Source of the DNA: Gnetum montanum
Taxonomy: Eukaryota > Streptophyta > Gnetopsida > Gnetales > Gnetaceae
Assembly (NCBI GenBank): GCA_015680685.1
Contig: MNCI01028301.1
Span: 201,971 to 227,083, forward strand
DNA length: 25,113 bases
Direction: 5' to 3'
Positions 9,118-18,789 of the stretch are shown here, piece by piece. The first letter of the stretch is position 1. The number at the start of each line of letters is the position of its first letter. Both the position numbers and the translations under genes were made by a program. The notes beneath the pieces were generated by a model, which was not told where the DNA came from, did not search any database, and was given only the letters and a program-made list of their open reading frames with translations.

Positions 9118-9343
9118 TGATCTACGAAGTCAACGGTGACTGATAATGGGATCTAAAAGAAAAAGGCTGGTAACAAAAAGCACAAAAAGGCTTTCTACCC
9201 TGTAGGATTTCAAAGAAACCGTCTTTGCGACCGATCTATACCACACGATGGACCGTAGACTTCCTTAGAGGTATTACGTCTATGGTTTTAGGGTATGGAT
9301 CGCTACCAGGGCTACCCAAAATATTCGGATCGAAGCCTGAAGG

Positions 9344-9360
9344 CCTTCCTTCTAGCGCCA
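9344..9360 (-). promoter_or_regulatory. Primer-binding site, tRNA-Asn-like
   Basis: The minus strand reads TGGCGCTAGAAGGAAGG, starting six bases after the LTR end. From memory, plant nuclear tRNA-Asn ends in CTTCTAGCG plus CCA, which pairs with the first 14 or so bases here. The motif fixes the LTR boundary and the element's orientation. The tRNA assignment is from memory. Confidence 0.7.
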
Positions 9361-10065
9361 AAAAACTGTAACGACGGAAAACGTCGGCAGCTGGAAATAC
9401 CGACCGAGATTCCGGCGTACACAGTTTTAGCCACGGATCCGCGCGAGGGCTATTGATGGAAAAAAAAAATGAATCCGCGGCACCCTGAATGGTCTTGTCG
9501 ATCAGAAAGGAACTTACAGGTCAGTAAAACAATGAAAATTACGTGAAAAGAGAGAGATCTAGTTTGAGGAGTCGTAGAACGAGGGGAAAACGATGTAGAC
9601 GGATTGCAACAGAGATAATGCTAAACGTGATAAACGGAGGCTGACATAAGAGAAGCACGTAGCTTCAAGATCTGCGCTTTGAGTTAAAAATGTATATTTT
9701 GTATGAGAAATTGCACTAGGGAATCCCCGATTACAGGGTGTGAAACAAGCACAAAAGAACAAGCAAAACGGTCTAAACAGAAGTCCGATCTACCTCATGG
9801 GCTAAAGCTGAGATGCAAGGCGGGCCAAGCTTTGACGTCTACCGATCAATTGTTTCTGATTGATAGAGTCTCTTCAGCAGAACGATTACTCCTATCACCG
9901 GTGCTCAAGGTGAACTGTACTTTGCTTCGGCTGCAAGGTGATAATGTCCACGATTGCCAAAGCGCTGTTCTCTGTATTTCTGCTCCAAAGTGCTAGATGC
10001 TCTGGTGCTCAGAAATATGCTTTTGCTTCTTTGATTTGCCAACCCTTGTATCTTTGTCCACTGAG

Positions 10066-10075
10066 ATATTTATAG
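10066..10075 (-). promoter_or_regulatory. LTR TATA box
   Basis: On the minus strand the sequence reads CCTATAAATATC, a textbook plant TATA element, about 845 bp into the LTR. Transcription of the element would start roughly 30 bases downstream, near 10035, making 10035-9367 the R/U5 part. Confidence 0.65.
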
Positions 10076-10250
10076 GCTGCTACACTTTGTGAAAAAAGAT
10101 GCAACCTTGATGACGTAGGTCCCGGCTATTGCGGGTCCTGTTGGCATGACCATTTTAAGTCAGACTGTGACTACGCACAACACGCTCGTTTGCGTGCTGT
10201 GCGTGTGGAGAGTAGGTACATGCTGAGCATGCTTCAATTGTCTTCAGGCT

Positions 10251-10739
10251 GTATTACACTCATTCGCGTCGTATTGCGTGTATGAGCGTAATCTGACGTA
10301 GAAAACAATAAGCTCAAAAATTGTTTTACGCTCACTACGCAGCTGCATGTAATAAAGCGTAAACAATGTACGACTTACGCTCACTACGCAGCTGCGTGTG
10401 ATGAAGCGTAAACAATATCTAGCTTTGATGATGACATACGCAATGGTACGCACCGCCGCGTAACGAGCGTAAAGACAGGTTATCCATGCGCCGCGAGAAA
10501 AAGCGTCAAACTGTTGTGCTTCTCTAACCTTTGACTATCTTGGAGCTTATTACGCTCATTGCGCTGCCGTGTGTAACGGAGCGTAAACTTGTCCTTGAAC
10601 AAAAGGCTTAGCAAAATACACAAGAAGTCGCATATTATGCTGCGTAAGCTTCTCCTTGTGCTGAACAACTATCATTCTGATGCCGGGCTATGTCAGAACA
10701 CTTATCACGCTGAGCGTCATCATGCTGTGTCGCGTGATA
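10251..10739. repeat. Cluster of about 40-bp imperfect palindromes in U3
   Basis: At least five dyad units share the scheme TTTACGCTC-N-GCAGCTGC-N-AGCGTAAA or a variant. The clearest are 10321-10366 (centre GCAGCTGC at 10339) and 10375-10415 (same centre at 10388), 49 bp apart. A third is 10549-10590, and weaker ones lie at about 10251-10293 and 10436-10474. A further dyad, TATCACGC/GCGTGATA (10703-10710 and 10732-10739), has different arms. The cluster lies 175-675 bp upstream of the LTR TATA box. Position and symmetry suggest protein-binding or hairpin-forming control sites, which is inference. Confidence 0.7.
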
Positions 10740-10921
10740 TAGTGTGCACAGCAAAATCATGGAAAGATTAGGAATCTGTACAGGAGGTTGCAGCTTTGAT
10801 GCTGCGCGCCTCTTGACATTGCTCCGTCTTACTCCCCACCTCTCTGAAATGCTGAGATGTGCCCTTGCTTGAATTGCGAATCTTTGCCTGAGGCCGACTC
10901 GCGATTTTCAACGGTGTTTCA

Positions 10922-12867
10922 GTGAGTAGTGTATGAATTTAATCCATTTTTACATGTTTTTATGCATTTTGCATAGGAAATTAAGGGAAAAAAAATAAAG
11001 TCTCATGTTTTTAAAAATGGTTGAAACTATGATAACACAACATCTATATTAGTTATTACTTCTTAGTTTATGTAGTACATTCATAAATTCCAACCAAGAC
11101 AAGGAATGTTGAACCAACTTAATAAAATCTTGAGTTTCAATGTGAAGACCAAATTATGTCTAATATTTTATAGTGTGTTGGATGAACTATGTATATAGGA
11201 GATCCTAGTTTCCTAAAGCCTTTTTGACTAGAAAATGCAAAAAATAGCATCATTAAGATTCTTGGATGATACAAAATGAGCCAGATCATAAAGGGTAAAC
11301 CATCTTTTCTAAATATTATTTTTTCCAAAACAAAGTTCCTAATCTAGTGTACTTGGAAACATTATTACCCAATGAAAGCTCATCATTTTAAGAGTTGAAT
11401 TAATGCACCTTATCAATGCTAATTTTTACATGCTCTTTCTTACTCATTGGAATCATGTTCTTGCAAAATTATTTTTCCTATCATTAAAAGAATGCCTTCA
11501 TATATTAAGTGTAAAATACCTAACTCATGACCATAAATGGTCTTTGATTCTATATAATCTTTGATAAATCAATAATTATGATATGATGAGATATGAACTA
11601 CCAATCAAATATAGACTTAGCCTATTGTGCATGAACTAGAAATAACAGGGGAGGTAATGAGAGCAATGGTCTAAGTGATAAAATTGAAAAGCCTAGTCGA
11701 TACAAATAAAAAATAAGTATCGAGGTAGAACTATGAGCTATGTAAAATAAAATCTAAGTTTGGGAAAATGAATAAAATTGTAGAACATGATAAAAAATAG
11801 AGAACTTGGTATGCAAGAAAGGGTCTCAGTTCCCTTACCTAATAAAGAAGATGCTTAATTAAATAAATAAAAAATGTTTATATTCTAGGGAGGGTTAAAG
11901 CTACAAGTATTGATGAAAAATGTAAGGAAGATAAAACTGATATTAGAAGCTTATTTTATTAGAAAAAGAAAATTTTAGTGCTAAAATTAAATCTTTGAAT
12001 GATGGATATATCAGTAGGAAAGTCTCAAACATGACCCAAAATTGATTCAAAGCCAAAATGAGGTTGTTTTGGCTAAGCATTTTTCAAATGACATTGGAGT
12101 TGAAAAAATCTAGCTCTAGAACTAATGTTGATGTTGGATTAATGTCACAAACTATGAATTAGAGTTGTGGTAGTTGGGGAGCACATGGGGAATGCTAGAA
12201 GTGCAAATGCTTGTACTTTTGGTCTCTTGAAATTTTAAAAGGTGCTCTAGATCTTAAGAAATTGGCCTATGAATTTGGATTTTTGTCTTATATTTATAGA
12301 CCTAGGATTTCCAAATTCAACCCCAAAATTAAGAGGTGTTAATACTAGGTTCATTTTTGAAAACTTTGACTTAGAATACTGGGTGATGTAGGTCATGTAG
12401 GAGGTGACACTAATGTTGACACTACTGTCAATGTTAGCATCACTAGAGAACTTAGAAACATTTTTCAAGATTTTCCAAACTACAATCCTAAGCCTCCATG
12501 ATGCTAAAGCTTCTACCAAAATATGCCACAATGATGTTTATAAGATGCTATGAAGCTTTAGGGCTTGGGAAACATTATCAAATGTTGAATTTCATGACTT
12601 AGCATAATTCTAATGTAGGCAAGGTGATGTTGATGCTAGTTTCAATGTCACTTGTCACACTTAGAAAACTTTTCAGCCTTGACACTTAGGACTAACTTCA
12701 AACCTATCAAAATTGACATTTTGTGCCTTGGAAATAGTGTCAAATAATTGTTGGAGAGCCTGAGAAGATAAAAATAAAGTTAAAATGCTAGTTTTTATAG
12801 GTGAAAAGAGCTAGACTAATGTTAATGATGATGACACATGTTGACATTGACGATGATGCTAGCATCA
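10922..12867. other. AT-rich stretch without a recognisable gene
   Basis: The base composition changes abruptly at 10922. The sequence is AT-rich with short, scattered open frames that show no known motif on either strand. A TATA-like element on the minus strand (TCTATAAATATAAG, 12301-12288) could belong to an unrecognised LTR. The right part (from about 12106) contains loosely repeated words described separately. It is probably old transposon sequence. Confidence 0.5.
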
Positions 12868-12868
12868 T
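12106..12868. repeat. Loosely repeated TGACA/GATGCTAG words
   Basis: Similar phrases recur near 12118, 12411, 12622 and 12818: ACTAATGTTGA, CAATGTTAGCATCACT, GATGTTGATGCTAGTTTC and GATGATGCTAGCATCATGG. The pair CTTGGGAAACATTATCAAAT and CTTGGAAATAGTGTCAAAT (about 12566 and 12728) also match. The spacing is about 200-290 bp. This may be a very diverged tandem repeat. It ends in an exact 16-base palindrome, ATGATGCTAGCATCAT (12853-12868). Confidence 0.35.
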
Positions 12869-13749
12869 GGAGTAGGTTCACCCCAATATATTTTAGCCTT
12901 CAATCCCACTAAATCCAGATATTATATATGCTTGAAAACAAGAAAAGTAGCTATCTTCAATTAAATGTAAAGAAGATTACATCGATGGTTTTACAACCAC
13001 ACATCCAAATCACTCACACACCCAAATGATATTGCAGAGCATGAGGCTCTACAATCACATAATGATTACCATTAATGAAAGGTGCAACCAAATAAGAATC
13101 TCTCCCACAACTCATGACTGAGATCCAAATACACAAGCAAGAATACAAGAACACATAATCCAAACACATAGATTATTGACCTTAAGTTGCAGCCACAATC
13201 ATGCACTCATACAATATGCTCTCATAACACTTTTGAAAACCTTATCAACCATCATCCTTAAAAAAACATGAACACATATAATATTTACTGGAAACCTAAG
13301 ACAAAATACTTAGAAACCTTTTTCTAAGCTCAACTTGGAAGATCTTTAGTTATTTTTATCTTATTCTCCTTTTGTTCAATTATTTTCTAATTTAGAACCA
13401 CCAATTTGAAAGTTCCCTTGACTATACAGGTCATCTCAATCTTTTTTAGGACATCTCTTGCAAAATTCCAACAATTAGGCTAGATGTCTCTATTTGTGGT
13501 AGACATCTCCCTAGAAGTTGAGACGTTTCCTCAATAGCGGAGATGTTTCCTTTTTTTGGGGGAATACGCCTTCCTAGAAACATCCTCTAATAGGATGAGA
13601 TGTTTGCTCATCCTACCATACATCTTCTCTACACTCCCAACTCTTGACCAAAACATCTTATGGATCTTCAAGACATCTTCCTACAGCCCAAAACCTACAA
13701 AAATCATCTATAAGATAGAGAAAAGGAAGTTTGAAGAGGTGCCCCTACA
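12868..13749 (-). repeat. Probable 3' LTR of the chromovirus
   Basis: On the minus strand TGTAGGGGCACC starts at 13749, just after a purine-rich stretch (GATGGATGGGAGAG) and 66 bp downstream of the pol stop at 13815-13817. That is where a 3' LTR should begin. The other end is uncertain. CCTACTCCA, ending at 12868, is the best candidate and would give about 880 bp. There is no second LTR copy in the window to check against. Confidence 0.4.
13447..13680. repeat. Cluster of AGATGT/ACATCT words
   Basis: About ten copies of AGATGT, ACATCT or one-base variants occur in both orientations within 235 bp, for example GACATCTC, TAGATGTCTC, AGACATCTCC, GAGATGTTTCC and AGACATCTTCC. They fall in the first 300 bp of the probable chromovirus LTR, the U3 control region. 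A repeated regulatory site or a degraded tandem repeat would both explain it. Confidence 0.55.
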
Positions 13750-13814
13750 CTAGCTCTCCCATCCATCAAAAAGTGAACTCATGTGGACAAGGGAGTAGGG
13801 ATAGAAGTGATCCC

Positions 13815-15180
13815 TCACTCAACAAGTTTAGTCTCATGAACCCATACAACATTATCTACAAATTGATCCTCCCAATGGAGCAAGCACTCATACCTCTTCA
13901 TGCCATGAGTTCTGCAAGCTTCTCTCCACTTGAGTACGATTACCTTCCTCTTCATCAAAGGCTTGGACTTATCAATAGCCTCCTTAAATTCATCAATGTT
14001 ACCCTGTATGATCTCATCATCAAGCTGTCCATGGTAATATACAAGATATGAAACATTAAATATAAAATACATACTCACATCATTTGGTAAGCCAATTTCA
14101 AAAGAATTATTATTAATTTTGACCTTTATTCTTAAAGGACCCATCTTCTTGGTGTTAAGCTTGGAGAAGTTAACACCTCTCAACCTCTTCTTGTTCAAGT
14201 GTACCCAAACTAGATTACCAATAGCAAAATTCGAATTCTATTTACTCTCATTCCTTTTGAGGACTTTCTCTCTAGCCTTCTTCTTAAGATTTTATTTTAC
14301 TTATGCATGAAGATCCCTCATCTATTTCATAGAATTAGCACTAAGTTGAGCTTCTCCATCAAAGCTCCTTACATTGTTCATCATTTTTGGACAAAATCAT
14401 AATTTACCTCAAAAGGGATTTTTCCAATGGTAATATGAAAAGCATTCTCATAAGAAAATTTAGCATGACATTATAAATTTTTCCATTATGTGGGTTGTTT
14501 GTCACATAAACACCTTGAAATATTTAGCAAGGATTTATTCACCACCTCCATTTGACCATCAGATTATGGATTATATACATTAGAAAAATTCAAATTTGTT
14601 CCTAAACTTTTTGAAAGGGATCTCCAAAAATGAATAGTGAACTTGGAGTCTCTGTTACTAATAATATTCAAAGGAATTCCATGCAACTTCACAACATGCT
14701 AGAAAACTAAAATTATAACATGAGAAGCATAACTCATGTTTTTGTATGGAATGCATTATGCCATCTTAGAGTACCTATCCACCATAACAAAGATAGAACC
14801 ATTTATATTCTTAGTCTTTGGAATTTCACTCACAAAGGTCATTAACATACTTTCCCATGGACCCTTGAGAATTGACAAAGATATGTAATGTCCATTCACT
14901 CCTTTCTCTCCTATGAATCTCTAATATGTGAAGCACTCCTTCACAAATTTTAAAAATTTAGTTGCCATTTCAGGTCAAAAATAGTACCTTCTCATAATTT
15001 CCAATGTTATCTCTCTATCCATGTGACCTACCATGCTACAACAATTCTTTTCAAATAAAATCTTCATTCTAAAATCATAATTATGAATACATAACTTTCC
15101 ATTTTTGAATAAAAGTTCATCTTGAATATGATAGTTCCTTCATTGGTCTATCCTACTTATTAATTTCTCCTTGAGGATTT
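13815..15180 (-). pseudogene. pol: Integrase with C-terminal chromodomain, decayed
   Basis: From about 15120 the minus strand shows a degraded N-terminal zinc region (LCIHNYDFRMKIL, then SMVGHMDR). The core follows, with EIPKTKNINGSIFVMVDRYS, HGIPLNIISNRDSKF (the second catalytic Asp, near 14650) and SDGQMEVVNKSL (the catalytic Glu, near 14550). The first catalytic Asp position reads M-T-F rather than the usual M-D-F. A 127-codon intact stretch (14198-13815) covers the GPL/IFNVSYL region and a chromodomain of about 57 residues (YECLLHWEDQFVDNVVWV). Integrase inserts the DNA copy, and the chromodomain directs it to marked chromatin. Stops upstream make it inactive. Confidence 0.75.
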
Positions 15181-15189
15181 TTCAAGCCT

Positions 15190-15560
15190 ACCTAAAATCA
15201 TAATCATGTTCATACAAAATAAAAAAATCACCCATACCATCCACATGAGGTACATTGAAATTAGTCACATGCATCCTAGACAATACATTAGCCACCACAT
15301 TGGCTTTTCCACTTTTGTGTTTCAACACAAAATTGAACTCTTGTAACTCTACAACCCACTTCTTGTGTTGTGCATTCATCCTCTTTTGAGAATTGAGAAA
15401 TTGTAGTGCTTTGTGGCTTTTCATTAAAGTGAATTTCATGGGTAATAAGTAATGCCTTAATACTTGATTGCTTGATGAATAGTGTACAATTCCTTATCAT
15501 ATAGACTATATTTTTTCTTGACTCATTTAACTTCTCTAAAAATAAAATGATAGGCGTACC
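15190..15560 (-). pseudogene. pol: RNase H domain remnant
   Basis: The minus strand contains MKFTLMKSHKALQFLNSQKR, ARHxxW-like AQHKKWVVELQEFNFVLKH and KSGKANVVANVLSR. These match the end of plant Ty3/gypsy RNase H, where the last motif is usually N-V-V-A-D-A-L-S-R. Here the family Asp is Asn (A-N-V-L-S-R), a loss of a catalytic residue. The N-terminal half is broken by frameshifts around 15440-15560. RNase H removes the RNA strand after reverse transcription. Confidence 0.75.
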
Positions 15561-15607
15561 TTCTTGTGAAAGTATCTATCTAATGGAAAGTCCCCTTGCA
15601 TCCACCT

Positions 15608-16390
15608 CTACCTAAAAAAACTCCGAAAATATGAAATTTCAATTACTAATTCACTAGTTATTTTTACTTTCAACAAGTCAAAGCTCCTTTGGGCTTCATT
15701 ATCCCAGCTGAAATCTTTATTTAAAGTTGCTAAACCAAAGAATGATCTTACCTCCCTAGAATTCTTAGGAGTTGGCCAATCCCTAATAGCCCTCACCATG
15801 GTAGCTTCCATTTAAATTATATTTTTAAAAAACTACATGTTCCAAGTATATGATTTTCCTCTTGAAGAAATGAATTTTCTTTATATTAATCATGAATTTT
15901 GCCTAATCCAACGTAAGACACACTCTCCTCAAGTGATTCAAGTGCTCTTCCTCATTAGTGTTGTACACCAAAATATCATAAAAAAGGATAATACAACACT
16001 TACCAATCAAGTCCTTTAGTACATCATGCATTAACCTCATGAATGTAGTACGTGTATTCATGAGTCCAAATGGCATTACAACAACTCAAACAATCCATCT
16101 AGTGTTTTGAAAGTTGTGTTCCATTCATCATCAAGCCTGATCTTAATTTGAAGATAACCACTCTTTAAATCAATTTTTCTAAAAATCTCTACATTGGTAA
16201 GCACATCAATGATATCATCCATTCTTGAAATAGGAAACTTGTACCTCAATATTATCCAATTTATTGTCCTTAAGTCAATTCACATTTTCCATTCATCATT
16301 TTTTTTTCTTAGTACAAGCATTGTTATAACTACATAAGGTAAAATGGATTCTCTTATCAAGCCATTTCCAAGTAACTACTCTACTTACCT
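15608..16390 (-). pseudogene. pol: Reverse transcriptase remnant
   Basis: Starting near 16330 the minus strand gives IDLRTINWIILRYKFPISRM, IFRKIDLKSGYLQIKIRLDD and EWNTTFKTLDGL, the classical first half of chromovirus RT. The region that should contain the Y-x-D-D site (about 16060-15880) is heavily mutated, and I could not find the motif intact. The domain ends with AIRDWPTPKNSREVRSFFGL in the open stretch 15811-15608. Several stops and frameshifts make it inactive. Confidence 0.8.
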
Positions 16391-16785
16391 TTGCATTCAG
16401 CCCATTAATTTGGTGCTATCTGGTATGCTCTCTTATTTGGAATGGTAGCATTAGGGATGAAGTGAATCTAATGTTGTACATTCCTCATTGATGGCAATCC
16501 ATCCAATTTCTCCTTGAAGACCTTGGGAAAGTTTTCCTTCAAGCCTAGCACACCTATTGGAAGTTCTACTTACACATTGTCATGGTTAGAAGTAATAGTT
16601 GATATGATAAAAAAAAGAAAAAAGAAAACTAGTCTCATCATGTTTCTTAATGTATTTCCTCTCCCCTAGAAGAATTAAGGAAGCATTAAGTAAGCTTTGT
16701 TGCCTTACTTATTTAGTTGTAATAGGAATCAACTCATGGATTCCATCATTTCTTTCTACACTCCATACATTCCTTCATCAAATTA

Positions 16786-17044
16786 AGCACCATTGTTAAA
16801 ATTCCAAGGTCTATAAAGAATTACATCCATACAATCAATTGGAAGCACATTACATTTCACAACATCATAAAAAATTCCAATCTTAAATTTTAAAATACAT
16901 TATTTTCTCACCTATTGAGAGAAATATCTAGATAGCCAATGTACTTTGCGGGATCTAGGATAAAGGATTGGTTACCAAACCCAATCTAGTAATTTTCCTT
17001 GAATAAATAATATTGTATTAATCTTATCCATCAATCAAAACATG
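16786..17044 (-). pseudogene. pol: Protease remnant
   Basis: The minus strand shows HVLIDG near 17040, where the family has V-I-D-S-G-S. It then has FKIGIFYDVVKCNVLPIDCM and DVILYRPWNF near 16800, matching the usual L-L-G-R-P-W end of plant gypsy protease. The catalytic D-S-G is altered and stops lie between the two parts. It once cleaved the Gag-Pol polyprotein. Confidence 0.6.
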
Positions 17045-17239
17045 AATCCAATCCTCACTAAGTAAACATATATCTCCAATCTAATATAATAATTTCTAGC
17101 AGTATAATATTCTCTATTTACATTTATCATAAATGCAAAAGAATTTAATTCAAATACTTCCTTAATCTCCAGAGCCTTAAGATTACATCTTTAAAGAGCT
17201 TAGCTTAATATCTCCTCCATGTCCATGGTTTACACATTC

Positions 17240-17883
17240 TTGTCCTTGGCTAGTTTGTGAAGTGGGCATTCCCATTGCTTGTATCTTCATTCTCAATATT
17301 TGAAGCCTTTTATCTTGGATGAGCTACTATCTTAACACTTACCTTCCTTCCCTTAGTCCTTCTTGACTATGTTCTTCTCTATCTTCTTGTCATGCCTATC
17401 CTCTCTATCTTTATATTTGGACATTGATCCCTTCTCTAATTTAGATTCTTTTGCATTTTTCTTTGAACCTTATTTAATCTTATTTCCAAATCCATTGAGT
17501 TTCTTTTCTACCTTGAGTGCTAAATCATAAGCCTCATCAAGATTTTTGGCTTATAGAATGAAAACTCTTGTTGATATGTCATTTTGAAACCTCCTAGAAA
17601 GATTGAAGGCTATTCATAATTCTCATAGTTTATCTTAGCTTGATGCAATAGATTACAAAATTTGATGTAAGACTCCTTAACATCTTTGTTACCTTACCTT
17701 AGGAATTTCAACTTCATAATCATCTCTTATCTCTGTCAAGACTATTCAAATTTTCTTCTTAACCTATATTTCATCATATTCCAATCTCTATTGGGTTGAG
17801 CATTTTAGCTTTCATAACCTTGGTACTCTTTCTCCCATCAAGTAGAAGCCATGCCTTTTAATCTAGATTCAGCAATTGGTACC
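17240..17883 (-). pseudogene. gag: Gag C-terminal half with zinc-knuckle remnant
   Basis: The minus strand reads FQNDISTRVFIL and LDEAYDLALKVEKKLNGFGN (about 17590-17490), the typical C-terminal end of the Ty3/gypsy capsid domain, then a Lys-rich stretch. A degraded CCHC knuckle follows near 17306-17262 (Y-x-E-x-R-Y-K-Q-W-E-C, with Cys and His replaced by Tyr). The upstream gag part is full of stops and is cut at 17883 by the Athila-like insertion. Confidence 0.6.
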
Positions 17884-17901
17884 TGATGAGAGCGGTGACT
17901 C

Positions 17902-18002
17902 TAGCAATTTATTCTAATTATTAGAGTGGTATTTTTTCTAATTATTAGGGTGGCAGTTTCTCTAATATTAGAGTGGCATTTTTTCTAATTATTAGAGTAG
18001 TT
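17902..18002 (+). repeat. Four tandem hairpin units in the 5' LTR U3
   Basis: The units of about 24 bp contain TCTAATTATTAGA or TCTCTAATATTAGAG, each an inverted repeat, joined by GTGGCAGTT-like spacers. The array ends just upstream of the TATA box at 18014. The 3' LTR has about ten such units. Confidence 0.85.
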
Positions 18003-18011
18003 GCTCCCAAG

Positions 18012-18021
18012 CCTATAAATA
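18012..18021 (+). promoter_or_regulatory. TATA box of the 5' LTR
   Basis: CCTATAAATA follows the repeat array. The corresponding site in the 3' LTR is TCTATAAATA at 24758-24767. Confidence 0.75.
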
Positions 18022-18744
18022 TAGTGCCCAGGCGCACAATTTAGCGAGGAAGTATTGGAAGGAAGTCTTTTAGGAGTCAAGTAGCAAAAATTTTGTAGTT
18101 AGAGTATTTTCCAAGTGCCCACAGTAGGAGGTCTAAGTGTGGACGGATCTTTATTTGAGCATTGTATACTTGAGCACACCTTGTGTACAACAATAAAGAC
18201 AAGCTCTTGGATTCATCCTTGTAGCACTTGAGATTTTTTTTCTTACTCATTTCCTTTATTTTATTTTCTTCTGCATTTATTTTATTTTATTTTATGCACT
18301 TTACATTTCTGTTATTAGCACACATAGTACGATCACTTCGAGCATGCATGTAACACTTGGTAACCCAGTAACGATTAGCGTTTGGTAATCCTAGTAGTGT
18401 TGCGCTAGTTCAGGATGTGTACGACAAGTGAGAATGGATACTGGTGTTAGTTTAAAACCTAGTTATTCAGTAGTTAAAGTTAAATTAGTCACTTAGTTAT
18501 CTCTCTCTCTCCTCCCTTATTAATAGTAGGACATAACAACATAAAAGCTATAAAAATCATATGCCTCAAGCTTACTTAACCATAAAATCATGACATACAA
18601 GTAAGTTTGGGAAGACATCTATCAACCAACCCATCCTTATTCGACAAAGGTGCATAGGCACTTAGTCCTTGAAATTTGACTAGATCATGTGTGAAACGCT
18701 TGTATTCGTATGGTTGAGCGTAGGGGTACCTCGCTGCTCATCAT

Positions 18745-18762
18745 TGGCACTGTTGCTGGGGA
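18745..18762 (+). promoter_or_regulatory. Primer-binding site of the Athila-like element
   Basis: TGGCACTGTTGCTGGGGA lies one base after the LTR end. It differs by three C/G-to-T/A transitions from the TGGCGCCGTTGCCGGGGA site common in plant Ty3/gypsy elements of this lineage. Confidence 0.8.
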
Positions 18763-18789
18763 CTTAGTTTTTTGTGTGCTAATTAGAAC

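Larger units (their letters stand above)
1..10921 (-). mobile_element. Tat/Ogre-like Ty3/gypsy LTR retrotransposon, 5' part
   Basis: Reading right to left, the sequence shows a 5' LTR, a tRNA-complementary primer site, a gag frame with a retrotransposon capsid-type domain, a protease remnant and the linker leading into reverse transcriptase. RT, RNase H, integrase and the 3' LTR lie beyond the left edge. The gag C-terminus with a C-x2-H-x4-H-x4-C pattern, the pre-protease phrase LYDLLMTSQEHREAMV and the PR-to-RT interruption point to the Tat lineage, and the interruption to Ogre in particular. The block is clearly GC-richer than the AT-rich DNA right of 10921. The coding frame is continuous over long distances but is broken by many stops, so this copy cannot make its proteins. 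The lineage call is from remembered motifs, without a tree. Confidence 0.75.
9367..10921 (-). repeat. 5' LTR of the Tat/Ogre-like element
   Basis: In element orientation the LTR runs from TGAAAC (at 10921) to GTTACA (at 9367), a near-matched inverted terminal pair, about 1,555 bp long. The 3' boundary is well placed because the primer-binding site follows six bases later. The 5' boundary is set by TGAAAC and by the sharp change to AT-rich sequence at 10922. A TATA box in the proper orientation (10066-10075) divides U3 from R/U5. U3 carries a cluster of dyad-symmetric repeats. A small hairpin (CGACG, 5-base loop, CGTCG at 9372-9386) lies at the U5 end. The 3' LTR is outside the window, so the ends and the target duplication (GTGAG on the right side) cannot be confirmed. 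Confidence 0.65.
12868..17883 (-). mobile_element. Chromovirus (Ty3/gypsy), 5' end cut off
   Basis: Right to left are gag C-terminus, zinc-knuckle remnant, protease, RT, RNase H, integrase, chromodomain and probable 3' LTR, the order of plant chromoviruses. RT phrases such as AIRDWPTPKNSREVRSFFGL resemble the Reina/Galadriel-type branch. The element stops abruptly inside gag at 17883, where the plus-strand Athila-like LTR begins. Its missing 5' part should lie beyond the right edge of the window, after that element. All domains carry stops and frameshifts. Confidence 0.75.
17884..18743 (+). repeat. 5' LTR of the Athila-like element
   Basis: This 860-bp repeat starts TGATGAGAG and ends CTCATCA, a perfect 7-base inverted pair, two bases before the PBS. 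It contains four hairpin-forming repeat units (about 17902-18002), a TATA box (CCTATAAATA, 18012-18021), and AATAAA at 18192-18197. A matching copy begins at 24495. Confidence 0.9.

Noticed and set aside
12247-12531. Minus-strand 94-codon frame
   Set aside because: There is no known motif, it lies in a repeated AT-rich region, and its length is not remarkable there.
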